A DNA stretch of 64,000 nt. Origin: Pseudomonas sp. WJP1. Its GTDB lineage: Bacteria > Pseudomonadota > Gammaproteobacteria > Pseudomonadales > Pseudomonadaceae. Below, in pieces: positions 1 through 9,812 of the stretch. The DNA lies in the NCBI RefSeq assembly GCF_028471945.1, contig NZ_CP110128.1, forward strand, positions 6,227,001 to 6,291,000, in the 5' to 3' direction. The translations under genes were made by a program, and so were the position numbers. Below the pieces are notes generated by a model, which did no database searches, was not told where the DNA came from, and saw nothing but the letters and a program-made list of their open reading frames with translations. Each line of letters opens with the position of its first letter. The stretch's first letter is position 1.

Positions 1-194
1 GCCTGCCCGGCAGCTATCACGGCTCTGGCTGCACCCTGGCCAGTGCGCTTGCCGGCCGTCTGGCCCAAGGTGAAAACCTCGCCAGCGCCGTACAGACTGC
101 ACTTAACTACACGTGGCGCACCCTGCGCGATGCGGAGCAGTTGGGCAAAGGCCAGTTCGTGCCACGCCGCCTGCCACTGGACTTCTGTTCGTAA
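1..194 (+). CDS. thiD: Hydroxymethylpyrimidine/phosphomethylpyrimidine kinase, C-terminal end (partial)
   Basis: Only the last 64 codons are in the window, read in frame from base 3 to the TAA at 192-194. ThiD phosphorylates hydroxymethylpyrimidine and its monophosphate in thiamine synthesis. The visible part begins with the glycine-rich loop of the ribokinase-like fold ([10 protein letters not shown]), which forms the anion hole near the catalytic residue, followed by the usual C-terminal helices. The next gene, thiE, starts 31 bases later on the same strand and uses the ThiD product, which supports the call. The upstream part lies outside the window. Confidence 0.85.
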   Translation, partial: LPGSYHGSGCTLASALAGRLAQGENLASAVQTALNYTWRTLRDAEQLGKGQFVPRRLPLDFCS

Positions 195-225
195 CTATCT
201 ACTAGCACTGGGTGAGGCTTGCTTG

Positions 226-849
226 ATGAAACTACGTGGCCTGTACGCCATCACCGACAGCCAGTTGCTGGCCGGTAAATTTCTTTCGTACGTGGAGGCG
301 GCGCTGGAAGGCGGCGTCACCCTGCTGCAATACCGCGACAAGAGCAGCGATGAAGCCCGTCGTTTGCGTGAGGCCGAGGCCCTGCGCGATCTGTGCGAAC
401 GCTACAAGACCCGGTTGATCATCAATGACGATGCCGAACTGGCTGCACGCCTGAACGTTGGCGTACACCTGGGGCAGACCGACGGGCCGCTCACTCCAGC
501 CCGTGCGTTGCTCGGCTCCAAGGCGATCATCGGTTCGACCTGTCACGCGCAACTCGAACTCGCCGAGCAGGCCGCCAAAGAAGGCGCCAGCTATGTCGCG
601 TTCGGCCGTTTCTTCAATTCAAACACCAAGCCCGGCGCCCCGACTTGCAGTCTCGACCTGCTCGACCAGGCTCGCAGCAAATTGCACCTGCCGATCTGCG
701 CGATCGGCGGCATCACCCTCGACAACGCCGCCCCGCTGGTGACCCACGGGGTCGATCTGCTCGCCGTGGTGCATGGCCTGTTTGGCGCCGAGAGCACGGC
801 TGAAGTGACCCGCCGCGCCCGCGCCTTTAACGAATTACTGAAAATCTGA
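226..849 (+). CDS. thiE: Thiamine-phosphate synthase
   Basis: ThiE joins hydroxymethylpyrimidine diphosphate to the thiazole phosphate to give thiamine phosphate in the cytoplasm. The 207-residue product has the expected TIM-barrel marks: QYRDK (about residues 35-39) and INDD (66-69) for diphosphate and Mg binding, HLGQ at 81-84, and the late GGIT phosphate loop. The start is the ATG at 226, where family homology begins, behind a GGTGAGG ribosome-binding sequence at 211-217. The frame stays open upstream to base 43, but that part overlaps thiD and is not family-like. It lies between thiD and hemL, 15 bases ahead of hemL, so the three may be co-transcribed. Confidence 0.95.
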   Translation: MKLRGLYAITDSQLLAGKFLSYVEAALEGGVTLLQYRDKSSDEARRLREAEALRDLCERYKTRLIINDDAELAARLNVGVHLGQTDGPLTPARALLGSKAIIGSTCHAQLELAEQAAKEGASYVAFGRFFNSNTKPGAPTCSLDLLDQARSKLHLPICAIGGITLDNAAPLVTHGVDLLAVVHGLFGAESTAEVTRRARAFNELLKI

Positions 850-864
850 TTTGAGAGCCCGATC

Positions 865-2148
865 ATGTCTCGTTCCGAAACCCTGTTTGCCAATGCCCAG
901 AAACACATCCCCGGTGGCGTGAACTCGCCGGTCCGTGCGTTCAAGAGCGTTGGCGGCACGCCGTTGTTCTTCAAGCACGCCGAAGGCGCCTACGTCACCG
1001 ACGAAGACGACAAGCGCTATGTGGACTACGTCGGTTCCTGGGGTCCGATGATCCTCGGCCACAGCCACCCGGACGTGCTGGACGCGGTGCGCAAGCAGCT
1101 TGAACACGGCTTGTCCTACGGCGCGCCGACCGAGATGGAAACCCAGATGGCAGATCTGGTCTGCTCGCTGGTGCCGTCGATGGAAATGGTGCGCATGGTC
1201 AGCTCCGGCACCGAAGCGACCATGAGCGCTATTCGCCTGGCCCGTGGCTTCACCGGTCGCGACAGCATCATCAAGTTCGAAGGCTGCTACCACGGCCACT
1301 CCGACAGCCTGCTGGTCAAGGCCGGCTCCGGCGCCCTGACCCAAGGCGTGCCGAGTTCGGCGGGTGTGCCCGCGGCGTTCGCCAAACACACGCTGACCCT
1401 GCCGTTCAACGACATTGATGCGGTCGAGGCCATGCTTGCCGAAGTCGGCCAGGACGTGGCGTGCATCATCGTCGAACCGGTCGCCGGCAACATGAACTGC
1501 GTGCCGCCGGCCCCTGGGTTCCTCGAAGGCCTGCGGACCCTGTGCGACAAGCATGGCGTGGTGCTGATTTTCGACGAAGTGATGACCGGTTTCCGTGTTG
1601 CCCTCGGCGGCGCCCAGGCTCACTACGGCGTGACACCGGACCTGACCACCTTCGGCAAAATCATCGGCGGCGGCATGCCGGTGGGTTGCTTCGGCGGCAA
1701 GCGCGAAATCATGTCGCGCATCGCCCCGCTGGGTCCGGTATACCAGGCCGGTACATTGTCGGGTAACCCGCTGGCGATGGCGGCGGGCCTGACCACCTTG
1801 CGCCTGATCAGCCGTCCGGGCTTCCACGCCGAGCTGACCGACTACACCACTCGCCTGCTCGACGGCCTGCAAGTGCGTGCCGATGCGGCAGGCATTCCGT
1901 TCGTGACCACCCAGGCCGGTGGCATGTTCGGCCTGTACTTCAGCGGCGCCGACGACATCGTGACCTTCGATGACGTGATGGCCAGTGACGCAGCCCTGTT
2001 CGGCCGCTTCTTCCACCTGATGCTCGAAGGTGGCGTCTACCTGGCGCCAAGCGCTTTCGAAGCCGGTTTCACCTCGATCGCCCACGGCGAAGCCGAGCTG
2101 AAACTGACCCTGGATGCCGCCGAGCGCGCATTTGCAGCACTGAAGTAA
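865..2148 (+). CDS. hemL: Glutamate-1-semialdehyde 2,1-aminomutase
   Basis: HemL is a class III aminotransferase that turns glutamate-1-semialdehyde into 5-aminolevulinate, the first committed precursor of tetrapyrroles in the C5 pathway. The 427-residue length is normal. The pyridoxal-phosphate lysine is seen as Lys265 in [14 protein letters not shown]. The SSGTEA phosphate-binding loop (about 112-117) and the FDEVMTGFR aspartate motif (about 236-244) are intact. It follows thiE by 15 bases on the same strand. A hairpin with a pyrimidine-rich tail sits just after the stop codon and probably ends the transcript. Confidence 0.97.
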   Translation: MSRSETLFANAQKHIPGGVNSPVRAFKSVGGTPLFFKHAEGAYVTDEDDKRYVDYVGSWGPMILGHSHPDVLDAVRKQLEHGLSYGAPTEMETQMADLVCSLVPSMEMVRMVSSGTEATMSAIRLARGFTGRDSIIKFEGCYHGHSDSLLVKAGSGALTQGVPSSAGVPAAFAKHTLTLPFNDIDAVEAMLAEVGQDVACIIVEPVAGNMNCVPPAPGFLEGLRTLCDKHGVVLIFDEVMTGFRVALGGAQAHYGVTPDLTTFGKIIGGGMPVGCFGGKREIMSRIAPLGPVYQAGTLSGNPLAMAAGLTTLRLISRPGFHAELTDYTTRLLDGLQVRADAAGIPFVTTQAGGMFGLYFSGADDIVTFDDVMASDAALFGRFFHLMLEGGVYLAPSAFEAGFTSIAHGEAELKLTLDAAERAFAALK

Positions 2149-2157
2149 CGCCGTAGC

Positions 2158-2184
2158 GCTGACGCTGGCATTGCCGGCGTCAGC
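2158..2184 (+). terminator. Probable terminator after hemL
   Basis: GCTGACGC at 2158-2165 pairs with GCGTCAGC at 2177-2184, with further pairs inside and a 3-base loop. A pyrimidine-rich run ending in five T follows about 20 bases later. The U-tract is displaced, so this is moderate evidence. Confidence 0.45.
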
Positions 2185-2276
2185 CTTCTCTCCTGCCCTT
2201 TTTCCTGCTCATCTGCTAATAATCCCCGTTAAGCGGGCGATATATTTCCCGCGCAGCAGAAAAACGAGTAAAGACT

Positions 2277-2306
2277 TTGTAAGGTTGGCCCTGCTTATTT
2301 CATAAT
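2277..2306 (+). promoter_or_regulatory. Possible sigma-70 promoter for the Sel1-repeat gene
   Basis: TTGTAA at 2277-2282 and CATAAT at 2301-2306 are separated by 18 bases, each close to the -35 and -10 consensus. The downstream gene starts at 2366. Inferred from pattern only. Confidence 0.4.
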
Positions 2307-2365
2307 GCGCGCTTATTGGATCCCCTCGATGGGTCCGCGCGCCCCTCAGAGGTAAGTCGATTCCC

Positions 2366-2920
2366 ATGAACCGCACCGGCCGCGCCCTTTCACTGGGCTG
2401 CCTGTTGCTCCTTCAGCCCCTGCTCGCGCTCGCACAAGCAGGCGGTAACTCGTTGTTAATCCCAGCGATGGGTCGCTGCACCCTCAATACCCAGCCGCAA
2501 GACCTGGCCCAGGCACTGGCTGCCTGCCAGAAAGCGTCGGATGAAGGGGATGCCCAGGCGCAATACGAGTTGGGTGAGTTCTATTACGACGGCAATAACG
2601 CGCCACGCGACCTCAACAAAGCCCTGAACTACTTCGAAAAGGCCTCACTGCAAGGCCACGCCCAGGCCCAATTCAAACTCGGCACCATGTTCTTTCACGG
2701 CGAAGGCGTACCGGCCAATAATATCCAGGCGTATATCGTGCTGAAAATGGCGGCGGTCAACGGTGCGGAAGAAGCGCTGGACACCGCCGACGAAGTCGCC
2801 GAGAAAATGCCCCGCCAGGAACTGGAAGTCGCCACCCAGGTGCTGGGGCAAATTTTTCGTAAATACCTGATGGAATTGCAGAGCGCCGATGGGCGGACGC
2901 CGTTCGCGCCACTGCCCTAG
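2366..2920 (+). CDS. Exported Sel1/TPR-like repeat protein
   Basis: A 184-residue protein of unknown specific role. The N-terminus has a clear Sec signal peptide (basic start, leucine-rich core, cleavage near ALAQA at about residue 25), so it should be periplasmic. The mature part holds two recognisable Sel1-like helical repeats: AQAQYELGEFYYDGNNAPRD at about 62-81, then AQAQFKLGTMFFHGEGVPAN about 36 residues on. Such repeats usually mediate protein-protein contacts. It stands alone between the hemL terminator and the convergent DUF1820 gene. No catalytic motif is visible. Family assignment is sure; function is not. Confidence 0.8.
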   Translation: MNRTGRALSLGCLLLLQPLLALAQAGGNSLLIPAMGRCTLNTQPQDLAQALAACQKASDEGDAQAQYELGEFYYDGNNAPRDLNKALNYFEKASLQGHAQAQFKLGTMFFHGEGVPANNIQAYIVLKMAAVNGAEEALDTADEVAEKMPRQELEVATQVLGQIFRKYLMELQSADGRTPFAPLP

Positions 2921-2944
2921 GTTTGCATTGCCCTTTCGGGCGCC

Positions 2945-2970
2945 TTCGCGGGCAAGCCTCGCTCCTACAG
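2945..2970. repeat. Single REP-type unit
   Basis: TTCGCGGGCAAGCCTCGCTCC followed by TACAG. This is one copy of the REP unit seen as inverted pairs elsewhere in the window (for example 16541-16647). It lies between two convergent genes. Confidence 0.6.
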
Positions 2971-2996
2971 CGAAGAAGTCGACTCGGTTCTGAAAC

Positions 2997-3326
2997 TTAC
3001 TTCTCAGGCATCGGCACCGGAAACGGCATCACATTGCCAACCGTGCCGCGGGCTTCGCTGATTTTCGGGGTGCCCAGGCGCTCGACCTCGTCGATGCGCA
3101 CGATCGAATGCATTGGCACGAAACTGCGCACGACCCCTTCGAACTGGGCCTTGAGCTTCTCTTCGCTCGGGTCTACGACTACCTGTGTGCGCTCGCCGAA
3201 GACGAACTCTTCCACTTCCAGGAAGCCCCACAGATCGCTCTGATAGATCTGCTTGGCGTACATTTCGAACACCTGGCCCTGATTGAGGAAAATCACCTTG
3301 TAGATTGGAGCTTCACGTTTGGTCAT
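2997..3326 (-). CDS. DUF1820 family protein
   Basis: A 109-residue cytoplasmic protein with the pattern of the DUF1820 family, common in Pseudomonas and other gammaproteobacteria and without an established function. It begins MTKREAPIYKVIFLNQG; a longer reading to 3413 exists, but family similarity and composition start at the ATG at 3326. No signal peptide, membrane segment or catalytic motif is seen. It is divergent from miaB, with about 130 bases between the two starts, so they share an upstream region. Confidence 0.75.
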   Translation of the reverse strand: MTKREAPIYKVIFLNQGQVFEMYAKQIYQSDLWGFLEVEEFVFGERTQVVVDPSEEKLKAQFEGVVRSFVPMHSIVRIDEVERLGTPKISEARGTVGNVMPFPVPMPEK

Positions 3327-3419
3327 GGCAGGCGAAACACATCGGGGGATAAAAATGAGGGCGCGAACTATAGCATAGCCGCCGGACGCGCAGCGGTAGG
3401 AACCTGACTGCATGTTCCC

Positions 3420-3425
3420 TATAAT
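3420..3425 (+). promoter_or_regulatory. Candidate -10 box for miaB
   Basis: A perfect TATAAT lies 35 bases before the miaB start codon. No convincing -35 hexamer is seen at normal spacing. A TATAGT on the other strand at about 3367-3372 may serve the divergent DUF1820 gene. Confidence 0.4.
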
Positions 3426-3459
3426 GCGCGGTTCTTTGAATCACGTGATGACTCTGTCC

Positions 3460-4788
3460 ATGGCCAAGAAGCTTTACATCGAAACCCACGGTTGCCAGAT
3501 GAACGAGTACGACAGCTCGCGCATGGTCGATCTGCTGGGCGAACACCAGGCCCTGGAAGTCACGGCGCGCGCTGAAGACGCCGACGTGATCCTGCTCAAC
3601 ACCTGCTCGATCCGCGAGCGCGCCCAGGACCGTGTCTATTCCCAGCTGGGCCGCTGGCGCGAACTGAAACTGGCCAACCCGGACATGGTGATCGCCGTCG
3701 GCGGTTGCGTGGCCAGCCAGGAAGGCGCCGCCATTCGCGACCGAGCCCCCTATGTCGATGTGGTATTCGGCCCGCAGACCTTGCACCGCCTGCCGGAAAT
3801 GATCGACGCCGCGCGCATCAGCAAGCTGCCGCAAGTCGACGTCTCGTTCCCCGAAATCGAAAAATTCGACCACTTGCCCGAGCCGCGTATCGATGGTCCG
3901 AGCGCCTACGTGTCCGTGATGGAAGGTTGCAGCAAGTACTGCACGTTCTGCGTGGTGCCCTATACCCGCGGTGAAGAAGTCAGCCGCCCGTTCGACGACG
4001 TGATTGCCGAAATCATTCACCTGGCCGAACACGGCGTGCGCGAAGTGACGCTGCTGGGGCAGAACGTCAATGGCTATCGCGGTACGACCCACGACGGTCG
4101 ACTGGCGGATCTGGCCGAACTGATCCGCGTGGTCGCGGCGGTCGATGGCATCGACCGCATCCGCTACACCACCTCGCACCCGCTGGAATTCTCCGACAGC
4201 CTGATCCAGGCCCACGCCGAAGTGCCGGAGCTGGTGAAACACCTGCACCTGCCGGTGCAATCGGGTTCGGACCGCATCCTCGCGGCGATGAAACGCAACC
4301 ATACGGCGCTGGAGTACAAATCCAAACTGCGCAAACTGCGCGCTGCCGTACCGGGCATCTGCATCAGTTCGGACTTCATCGTCGGTTTCCCCGGCGAGAC
4401 GGAGAAAGACTTCGAACAGACCATGAAGCTGATCCAGGACGTCGGTTTCGACTTCTCCTATTCGTTCGTCTACAGCCAGCGCCCGGGCACACCGGCCGCC
4501 GACCTGGCCGATGAAACTCCGGAAGAGCTGAAAAAAGAGCGCCTGAACGCCCTGCAACATCGCCTGAACCAGCAGGGCTTCGAAATCAGCCGACAAATGG
4601 TCGGTTCGATTCAGCGGATTCTTGTAACCGATTATTCCAAGAAGGACCCTGGCGAGCTGCAAGGTCGGACCGAGAATAACCGTATCGTCAACTTCCGCTG
4701 CGACAATCCAACCCTGATCGGCCAGTTCGCCGACGTGCACATTGACGCAGCGCAGCCGCATTCGCTGCGGGGCTCGTTGATCCAATAA
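3460..4788 (+). CDS. miaB: tRNA-2-methylthio-N6-dimethylallyladenosine synthase
   Basis: MiaB is a radical-SAM methylthiotransferase that adds the methylthio group to isopentenyl-adenosine 37 of tRNAs reading UNN codons. The 442-residue protein has the three domains in order. The UPF0004 domain carries Cys12 (THGCQMN), a second Cys in NTCSIRE and a third in VGGCVAS, which hold the auxiliary iron-sulfur cluster. The radical-SAM motif is Cys157-x3-Cys161-x2-Cys164 (GCSKYCTFC). A TRAM domain ends the protein. The start at 3460 ([11 protein letters not shown]) matches the family; in-frame ATGs upstream would add a non-homologous tail. Confidence 0.97.
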   Translation: MAKKLYIETHGCQMNEYDSSRMVDLLGEHQALEVTARAEDADVILLNTCSIRERAQDRVYSQLGRWRELKLANPDMVIAVGGCVASQEGAAIRDRAPYVDVVFGPQTLHRLPEMIDAARISKLPQVDVSFPEIEKFDHLPEPRIDGPSAYVSVMEGCSKYCTFCVVPYTRGEEVSRPFDDVIAEIIHLAEHGVREVTLLGQNVNGYRGTTHDGRLADLAELIRVVAAVDGIDRIRYTTSHPLEFSDSLIQAHAEVPELVKHLHLPVQSGSDRILAAMKRNHTALEYKSKLRKLRAAVPGICISSDFIVGFPGETEKDFEQTMKLIQDVGFDFSYSFVYSQRPGTPAADLADETPEELKKERLNALQHRLNQQGFEISRQMVGSIQRILVTDYSKKDPGELQGRTENNRIVNFRCDNPTLIGQFADVHIDAAQPHSLRGSLIQ

Positions 4789-4812
4789 CAAATTTCGGAA
4801 ACATTGAGGACC

Positions 4813-4904
4813 CTGTGGGAGCTGGCTTGCCAGCGATGAGGCCATCAACCCCGACAAATATGTCACCTGTTGAACCGCTATCGCTGGCAAGCCAGCTCCC
4901 ACAG
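4813..4904. repeat. Inverted REP pair (BIME-like)
   Basis: CTGTGGGAGCTGGCTTGCCAGCGAT at one end (first 20 bases plus GCGAT) is matched by its near reverse complement at the other, about 40 bases apart. It lies in the 227-base gap between miaB and phoH, where nothing else is evident. Confidence 0.75.
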
Positions 4905-5015
4905 TGAATTGCATTGTTCTCGAGAATGGGCTTATCCATTTAAGAGCTTTCGCACCCGCGCCACTGGCGCTATCCTTGAATCATCACTATTGCCCCAGGG
5001 CGGCTAAATACGACC

Positions 5016-6020
5016 TTGAACGCACCCATCGAACCACATCGTTTCATCCTCGAGCCTTTTGAGGCTCGCCGCTTCGCTAATCTGTGCGGGCAGTTCGACG
5101 AACACCTGCGCCTGATCGAGCAGCGCCTGACCATCGAGATCCGCAACCGCGGAAACCAGTTCGAACTGATCGGCGAGCGTAAACACACCACCTCCGCGGA
5201 AAACCTCCTGCGCCGCCTGTACCGGGAAACCAAGGGTACCGAGCTGTCGCCGGACATGGTTCACCTGTTCCTGCAGGAATCGGCCGTCGAAGAGCTGGAC
5301 AACCACTCGCCCGCCGACGCCTCAGTCGCCCTGCGCACCAAGAAAGGCATGATTCGCCCTCGTGGCTTGAATCAGGTGCGCTACGTGAAGGAAATCCTCG
5401 GCAACGACATCAACTTCGGCATCGGCCCGGCCGGTACCGGCAAGACCTACCTGGCCGTCGCCTGCGCAGTGGACGCCCTGGAACGCGAACAGATCCGCCG
5501 CATCCTGCTGGTGCGTCCGGCGGTCGAAGCCGGTGAAAAACTCGGCTTCCTGCCCGGTGACCTGTCACAGAAAATCGACCCGTATTTGCGCCCGCTCTAT
5601 GACGCGCTCTACGAAATGCTCGGTTTCGAACACGTCGCCAAGCTGATCGAGCGCCAGGTGATCGAAGTGGCGCCATTGGCCTACATGCGCGGCCGCACGT
5701 TGAACAACAGCTTCATCATCCTCGACGAAAGCCAGAACACCACGGTCGAACAGATGAAAATGTTCCTGACCCGGATCGGCTTCGGCTCCACGGCCGTCAT
5801 CACCGGTGACATCACCCAGGTCGACCTGCCTAAAGGCACCAAATCCGGGCTGCACCACGTGATTGAAGTGCTCAAAGATGTTCCGGGAATCAGCTTTACC
5901 CACTTCATGCCCAAGGACGTCGTGCGCCACCCGCTGGTGCAGCGCATTGTCGAGGCCTACGAGCGCTTCGAAAATCGTGCCGCCGATGAAGCGCCAAAGG
6001 ATAGCCGACGCGATGCTTGA
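5016..6020 (+). CDS. ybeZ: PhoH-like ATPase (YbeZ)
   Basis: A 334-residue PhoH-family P-loop ATPase, thought to work with YbeY in RNA and ribosome metabolism. Walker A is GPAGTGKT at residues 137-144 and Walker B is FIILDESQN about 95 residues further on. The start is a TTG at 5016, giving [15 protein letters not shown]; no ATG fits the start of family similarity, so the rare codon is likely real and may keep expression low. The stop codon overlaps the next gene, ybeY, by 8 bases, so translation is probably coupled. It is first in a four-gene run: ybeZ, ybeY, corC, lnt. Confidence 0.93.
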   Translation: MNAPIEPHRFILEPFEARRFANLCGQFDEHLRLIEQRLTIEIRNRGNQFELIGERKHTTSAENLLRRLYRETKGTELSPDMVHLFLQESAVEELDNHSPADASVALRTKKGMIRPRGLNQVRYVKEILGNDINFGIGPAGTGKTYLAVACAVDALEREQIRRILLVRPAVEAGEKLGFLPGDLSQKIDPYLRPLYDALYEMLGFEHVAKLIERQVIEVAPLAYMRGRTLNNSFIILDESQNTTVEQMKMFLTRIGFGSTAVITGDITQVDLPKGTKSGLHHVIEVLKDVPGISFTHFMPKDVVRHPLVQRIVEAYERFENRAADEAPKDSRRDA

Positions 6021-6507
6021 GCTTGATCTGCAAATCGCCACCCAAGCGCCTGCCCCCAGCGAAGCCGAGTTCCGCCAATGGTGCGAACTGGCCCTGCGCC
6101 AGCGCACCGCCGACTCCGAGATGACCATTCGCCTGGTCGACGAAGCCGAGGGCCGCGAACTGAATGACACCTGGCGGCAAAAGGACTACGCCACCAACGT
6201 CTTGTCGTTTCCCGCCGATGTGCCAGACGAGTTTCTCGACATCCCGTTGTTGGGCGATCTGGTGATCTGCGTGGCGGTGGTCGAGCGTGAAGCCGCCGAG
6301 CAGGGCAAGGAGCTCAAGGCCCATTGGGCGCATCTGGTGATTCACGGCTGCTTGCATCTGCTGGGTTACGACCATATAGATGATGACGAAGCCGAAGAGA
6401 TGGAAGCACTGGAACGAACGTTGCTTGCTGAACTGGGCTATCCCGATCCGTACGCGGACGACGAAATCGAAGTCCCCCCTACCGAAACGACAAAGGATTC
6501 AGAGTAA
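6013..6507 (+). CDS. ybeY: Endoribonuclease YbeY, rRNA maturation factor
   Basis: YbeY is a single-strand RNA endonuclease needed for 16S rRNA 3' end maturation and 70S ribosome quality control. The product has 164 residues, the usual size. The zinc site [11 protein letters not shown] is at residues 111-121, with His111, His115 and His121 as ligands. The ATG at 6013 overlaps the end of ybeZ by 8 bases. corC starts 5 bases after its stop. The fixed order ybeZ-ybeY-corC-lnt is typical of gammaproteobacteria. Confidence 0.95.
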   Translation: MLELDLQIATQAPAPSEAEFRQWCELALRQRTADSEMTIRLVDEAEGRELNDTWRQKDYATNVLSFPADVPDEFLDIPLLGDLVICVAVVEREAAEQGKELKAHWAHLVIHGCLHLLGYDHIDDDEAEEMEALERTLLAELGYPDPYADDEIEVPPTETTKDSE

Positions 6508-6512
6508 TCGCT

Positions 6513-7352
6513 ATGAGCGAAGATCGATCGAGCAACGGGCAGAAGTCTTGGCTGGGTAAGCTCACCCAGGCTTTTGCCCACGAGCCGAAGAACCGCCAGG
6601 AGCTGCTGGAGCTGCTGCGCGATGCACACCAGAACAAACTGCTGGACAGCGAAGCGCTGGCCATCGTCGAAGGCGCTATCCAGGTTGCCGACCTGCAAGT
6701 ACGGGACATCATGGTCCCGCGTTCGCAGATGATCAGCATCAAGGCGACCCAGACACCTCGCGAGTTCCTGCCTGCCGTGGTCGATTCGGCCCACTCCCGC
6801 TACCCGGTGATCGGCGAAAGCCACGATGACGTGATGGGCGTGTTGCTGGCCAAGGACTTGCTGCCGTTGATCCTTCGGGAGAACGGCGACAGTTTCAACA
6901 TCAAGGACCTGCTGCGCCCGGCCACCTTCGTGCCGGAGTCCAAGCGCCTGAACGTGTTGTTGCGTGAGTTCCGCGCCAACCACAACCACATGGCCATCGT
7001 CATTGACGAGTACGGCGGCGTGGCCGGCCTGGTGACCATCGAAGACGTCCTGGAGCAGATCGTCGGCGACATCGAAGACGAGCACGACGTCGAAGAAGAC
7101 AGCTACATCAAGCCACTGCCCAGCGGCGACTTCCTGATCAAGGCCCTGACGCCGATCGAGAACTTCAACGAGTTCTTCGACAGCGAATTTTCCGATGACG
7201 AGTTCGACACCGTGGGCGGCCTGGTGATGAGCGCGTTCGGGCACTTGCCAAAACGCAACGAAATCACTGAAATCGGCACCTATCGCTTTCGCATCCTGAA
7301 CGCCGACAGTCGGCGAATTCATTTGCTGCGACTGACGCCTATCGCCCGGTAA
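6513..7352 (+). CDS. corC: Magnesium and cobalt efflux protein CorC (YbeX)
   Basis: A 279-residue soluble protein with an acidic/basic N-terminal part, two CBS domains (about residues 70-190, with VIDEYGGVAGLVTIEDVLEQ in the second) and a C-terminal CorC/HlyC domain containing FDTVGGLV. CorC-type proteins are linked to Mg/Co homeostasis; E. coli YbeX has also been tied to ribosome maturation, fitting its place beside ybeY. It lacks the membrane domain (DUF21) of larger relatives. It begins 5 bases after ybeY and ends 16 bases before lnt, so it is within the operon. Confidence 0.93.
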   Translation: MSEDRSSNGQKSWLGKLTQAFAHEPKNRQELLELLRDAHQNKLLDSEALAIVEGAIQVADLQVRDIMVPRSQMISIKATQTPREFLPAVVDSAHSRYPVIGESHDDVMGVLLAKDLLPLILRENGDSFNIKDLLRPATFVPESKRLNVLLREFRANHNHMAIVIDEYGGVAGLVTIEDVLEQIVGDIEDEHDVEEDSYIKPLPSGDFLIKALTPIENFNEFFDSEFSDDEFDTVGGLVMSAFGHLPKRNEITEIGTYRFRILNADSRRIHLLRLTPIAR

Positions 7353-7368
7353 AAACCTAAGGATTGAA

Positions 7369-8892
7369 ATGCGCTGGACAACCCGCCCCGGCTGGCCCGG
7401 TAACCTGCTGGCCGTGGCGGCCGGTGCAATCACCACCCTGGCCCTGGCGCCTTTCGATATCTGGCCACTGGCACTGCTGGCAGTCGGGCTTTTCTATGCC
7501 GGTTTGCGCGAACTGACTCCACGCCAGGCCCTGGGGCGTGGCTGGTGTTTCGGCTTCGGCCTGTTTGGCGCCGGCACCAGCTGGATTTACTACAGCATCC
7601 ATCATTTCGGTGGCGCGTCGGTGCTGCTGGCCGGCTTCCTGATGCTGATCTTCACAGCGGCGATTGCCTGGTTCTTCGCCCTGCCCGCCTGGATCTGGGC
7701 GCGCTGGCTGCGGCGCAACGAGGCACCGCTGGCGGACACCCTGGCATTTGCGGCGTTGTGGGTCGGCCAGGAAGCGTTTCGCGGCTGGTTCCTCACCGGT
7801 TTCCCATGGCTCTACTCCGGCTACAGCCAGCTTGATGGCCCGCTGGCCGGTCTCGCTCCTGTCGGCGGGATGTGGCTGATTTCCTTCACCCTGGCCCTGA
7901 CGGCCGCATTGATCTACAACGCCATGCGCCTGGTGCGCACGGGGCGCAAAGGCTTCATCGCCGTGGGCGTCGTGCTGCTGGCAGGCCCGTGGGTGGCCGG
8001 CATCGCCCTCAAGCAACACGCCTGGACCAGCCCCTCCGGTGCGCCGCTGAGCGTCGCGGCGATCCAAGGCAACATCGAACAAAGCATGAAGTGGGACCCG
8101 GCGCAGCTCAACGCGCAATTGGAGCTGTACCGCGACATGAGCTTCAGTTCGAAACGGGTCGACTTGCTGATCTGGCCGGAAACCGCGGTTCCGGTGCTCA
8201 AGGAGTCTGCCCAGGGTTACCTGGACATGATGGGGAAATTCGCCGCCGATCGGGATTCAGCCATGATTACCGGCGTGCCGATCCGCGAAATGGTCCACCA
8301 CGAGAGACGTTTCTACAACGGCATTACCGTGGTCGGCGAAGGTGATGGCACCTACCTCAAGCAGAAGCTGGTGCCGTTTGGCGAGTACGTGCCGCTGCAG
8401 GATGTGCTGCGTGGCCTGATCGCGTTTTTCGACCTGCCCATGTCGGACTTTGCCCGCGGCCCTTCCGACCAGGCGATGTTGCAAGCCAAGGGCTACCAGA
8501 TCGCACCGTTCATCTGCTACGAAGTGGTGTATCCGGAGTTCGCCGCCGGTCTTGCCGCCCAAAGCGACCTGCTGCTGACCATCAGCAACGACACCTGGTT
8601 CGGCACGTCCATCGGCCCGCTGCAGCACTTGCAGATGGCGCAGATGCGCGCCCTTGAGGCCGGCCGCTGGATGATCCGCGCCACCAACAATGGTGTGACC
8701 GGCCTGATCAACCCGTTCGGCCAGATCACCACGCAGATCCCTCAATTCGAACGCGGCATCCTGTACGGCGAAGTGGTGCCGATGCACAACCTCACACCGT
8801 ACCTGCAATGGCGTTCATGGCCGTTGATCATTGTGTGCGTGCTGTTGTTTGGCTGGGCATTGATTGCCAGCCGGATGGCCAAGACCGTTTAA
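7369..8892 (+). CDS. lnt: Apolipoprotein N-acyltransferase
   Basis: Lnt is an inner-membrane enzyme that adds the third acyl chain to the N-terminal cysteine of lipoproteins. The first half of the 507-residue protein is a set of hydrophobic membrane segments. The second half is a nitrilase-like periplasmic domain with the catalytic triad visible as Glu271 (WPETAVP), Lys333 (LKQKLVPFGEY) and Cys383 (FICYEVVYPE). A final hydrophobic segment lies at the C-terminus. It is last in the ybeZ-ybeY-corC-lnt run, and a hairpin terminator follows at once. Confidence 0.97.
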   Translation: MRWTTRPGWPGNLLAVAAGAITTLALAPFDIWPLALLAVGLFYAGLRELTPRQALGRGWCFGFGLFGAGTSWIYYSIHHFGGASVLLAGFLMLIFTAAIAWFFALPAWIWARWLRRNEAPLADTLAFAALWVGQEAFRGWFLTGFPWLYSGYSQLDGPLAGLAPVGGMWLISFTLALTAALIYNAMRLVRTGRKGFIAVGVVLLAGPWVAGIALKQHAWTSPSGAPLSVAAIQGNIEQSMKWDPAQLNAQLELYRDMSFSSKRVDLLIWPETAVPVLKESAQGYLDMMGKFAADRDSAMITGVPIREMVHHERRFYNGITVVGEGDGTYLKQKLVPFGEYVPLQDVLRGLIAFFDLPMSDFARGPSDQAMLQAKGYQIAPFICYEVVYPEFAAGLAAQSDLLLTISNDTWFGTSIGPLQHLQMAQMRALEAGRWMIRATNNGVTGLINPFGQITTQIPQFERGILYGEVVPMHNLTPYLQWRSWPLIIVCVLLFGWALIASRMAKTV

Positions 8893-8905
8893 ACGCGAAG
8901 CCTGC

Positions 8906-8940
8906 AAAAAATCGCAGCCTGCGGTAGGCTGCGATCTTTT
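8906..8940. terminator. Bidirectional terminator between lnt and the ElyC-type gene
   Basis: ATCGCAGCCT and AGGCTGCGAT form a perfect 10-bp stem with a 5-base loop. It is flanked by an A-run on the left and a T-run on the right, so it could stop transcription from both convergent genes. The stem is the core of the repeat family also seen at 14794, 36430 and 47321. Confidence 0.75.
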
Positions 8941-8945
8941 GATCT

Positions 8946-9707
8946 TCAGCGGTAGAAAAGCGAATACCCGATCTGCCCCGCCGCCTCATTCAGCAACTGC
9001 CCGCTACGCCAGATCGCCTTGAACTCCGGCATCCAGCCGCCCAGCGGTTCGGCGTTGTCCGCGCTCAAGAACCCCACCGGCGCCGGCACCACTTCAAAAC
9101 CGGCCTTCTGAAAGCTCCAGACCGCTCGCGGCATGTGCCAGGCCTGGGTCACCACCACCACGCGCTTGATGCCTTCGGGCAACAAGACCTCGGCGCTGAA
9201 TGTTGCGTTCTCCCAGGTGGTGCGGCTTTGCCCTTCCTGCCAACGCACCGCCACGCCGAAATCCTCGCGCAATGAGTCAGCCATCAATTTGGCCTCGGTT
9301 GGCGGCGTGCCGTAATGCAAACCGCCACTGGTCAGAATCGGCAAGCCCGAGGCCTTTGCCAGGCGAGCGGCATAGCGCTCGCGCTCCAGCGCCACCCCGG
9401 TGGGTTGATCACTGCCCCAGGCCAGGTCACCCCGCTCGCGCCCGGCCCCCAACACCACGATCGCATCGGCGCGCTGGGCCAACGTTGCCCATTCGTCGCG
9501 AGCCAAGGGCGCCTCACGCTCAAGTAGCTTGGCGCCCCACTGCACCGTGACCGGCAGGCTCATCAACCAGAAACCACCCACACCCAGGGCAAAACAGCAA
9601 CTGGCAAGTCGGGGCCTTGAGCGGCGCCACCACCAGGCGAGCACCAGCAAAAGGATAAGGACGCCGGGTGGCATCAGAAGGTGTTTCACGAAATAACGGA
9701 AAGGCAT
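8946..9707 (-). CDS. ElyC/SanA/YdcF family (DUF218) envelope protein
   Basis: A 253-residue protein with one or two N-terminal hydrophobic segments (about residues 10-60) and a DUF218 domain, marked by DAIVVLGAGRER near the start of the domain and VVVVTQAWHMPRA later. ElyC in E. coli affects envelope integrity and peptidoglycan or undecaprenyl carrier metabolism, but the reaction is not settled. The ATG at 9707 has AAGGAG just upstream on the minus strand; a longer reading to 9761 adds an unlikely basic tail. It is convergent with lnt. Confidence 0.85.
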   Translation of the reverse strand: MPFRYFVKHLLMPPGVLILLLVLAWWWRRSRPRLASCCFALGVGGFWLMSLPVTVQWGAKLLEREAPLARDEWATLAQRADAIVVLGAGRERGDLAWGSDQPTGVALERERYAARLAKASGLPILTSGGLHYGTPPTEAKLMADSLREDFGVAVRWQEGQSRTTWENATFSAEVLLPEGIKRVVVVTQAWHMPRAVWSFQKAGFEVVPAPVGFLSADNAEPLGGWMPEFKAIWRSGQLLNEAAGQIGYSLFYR

Positions 9708-9812
9708 CGGGCATCTCCTTAAAGATGCCCGAAGCCTAAGTGGGTTGACGCAATGCGACAATAAATACGGAAGGACTATGCTTCAAAAAACCGTGGAGCA
9801 TGGCTCTATGCC

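Noticed and set aside
2923..3243. Plus-strand frame over the DUF1820 gene
   Set aside because: It is the reverse of a family-supported gene and has an unnatural Ser/Thr/Arg composition.
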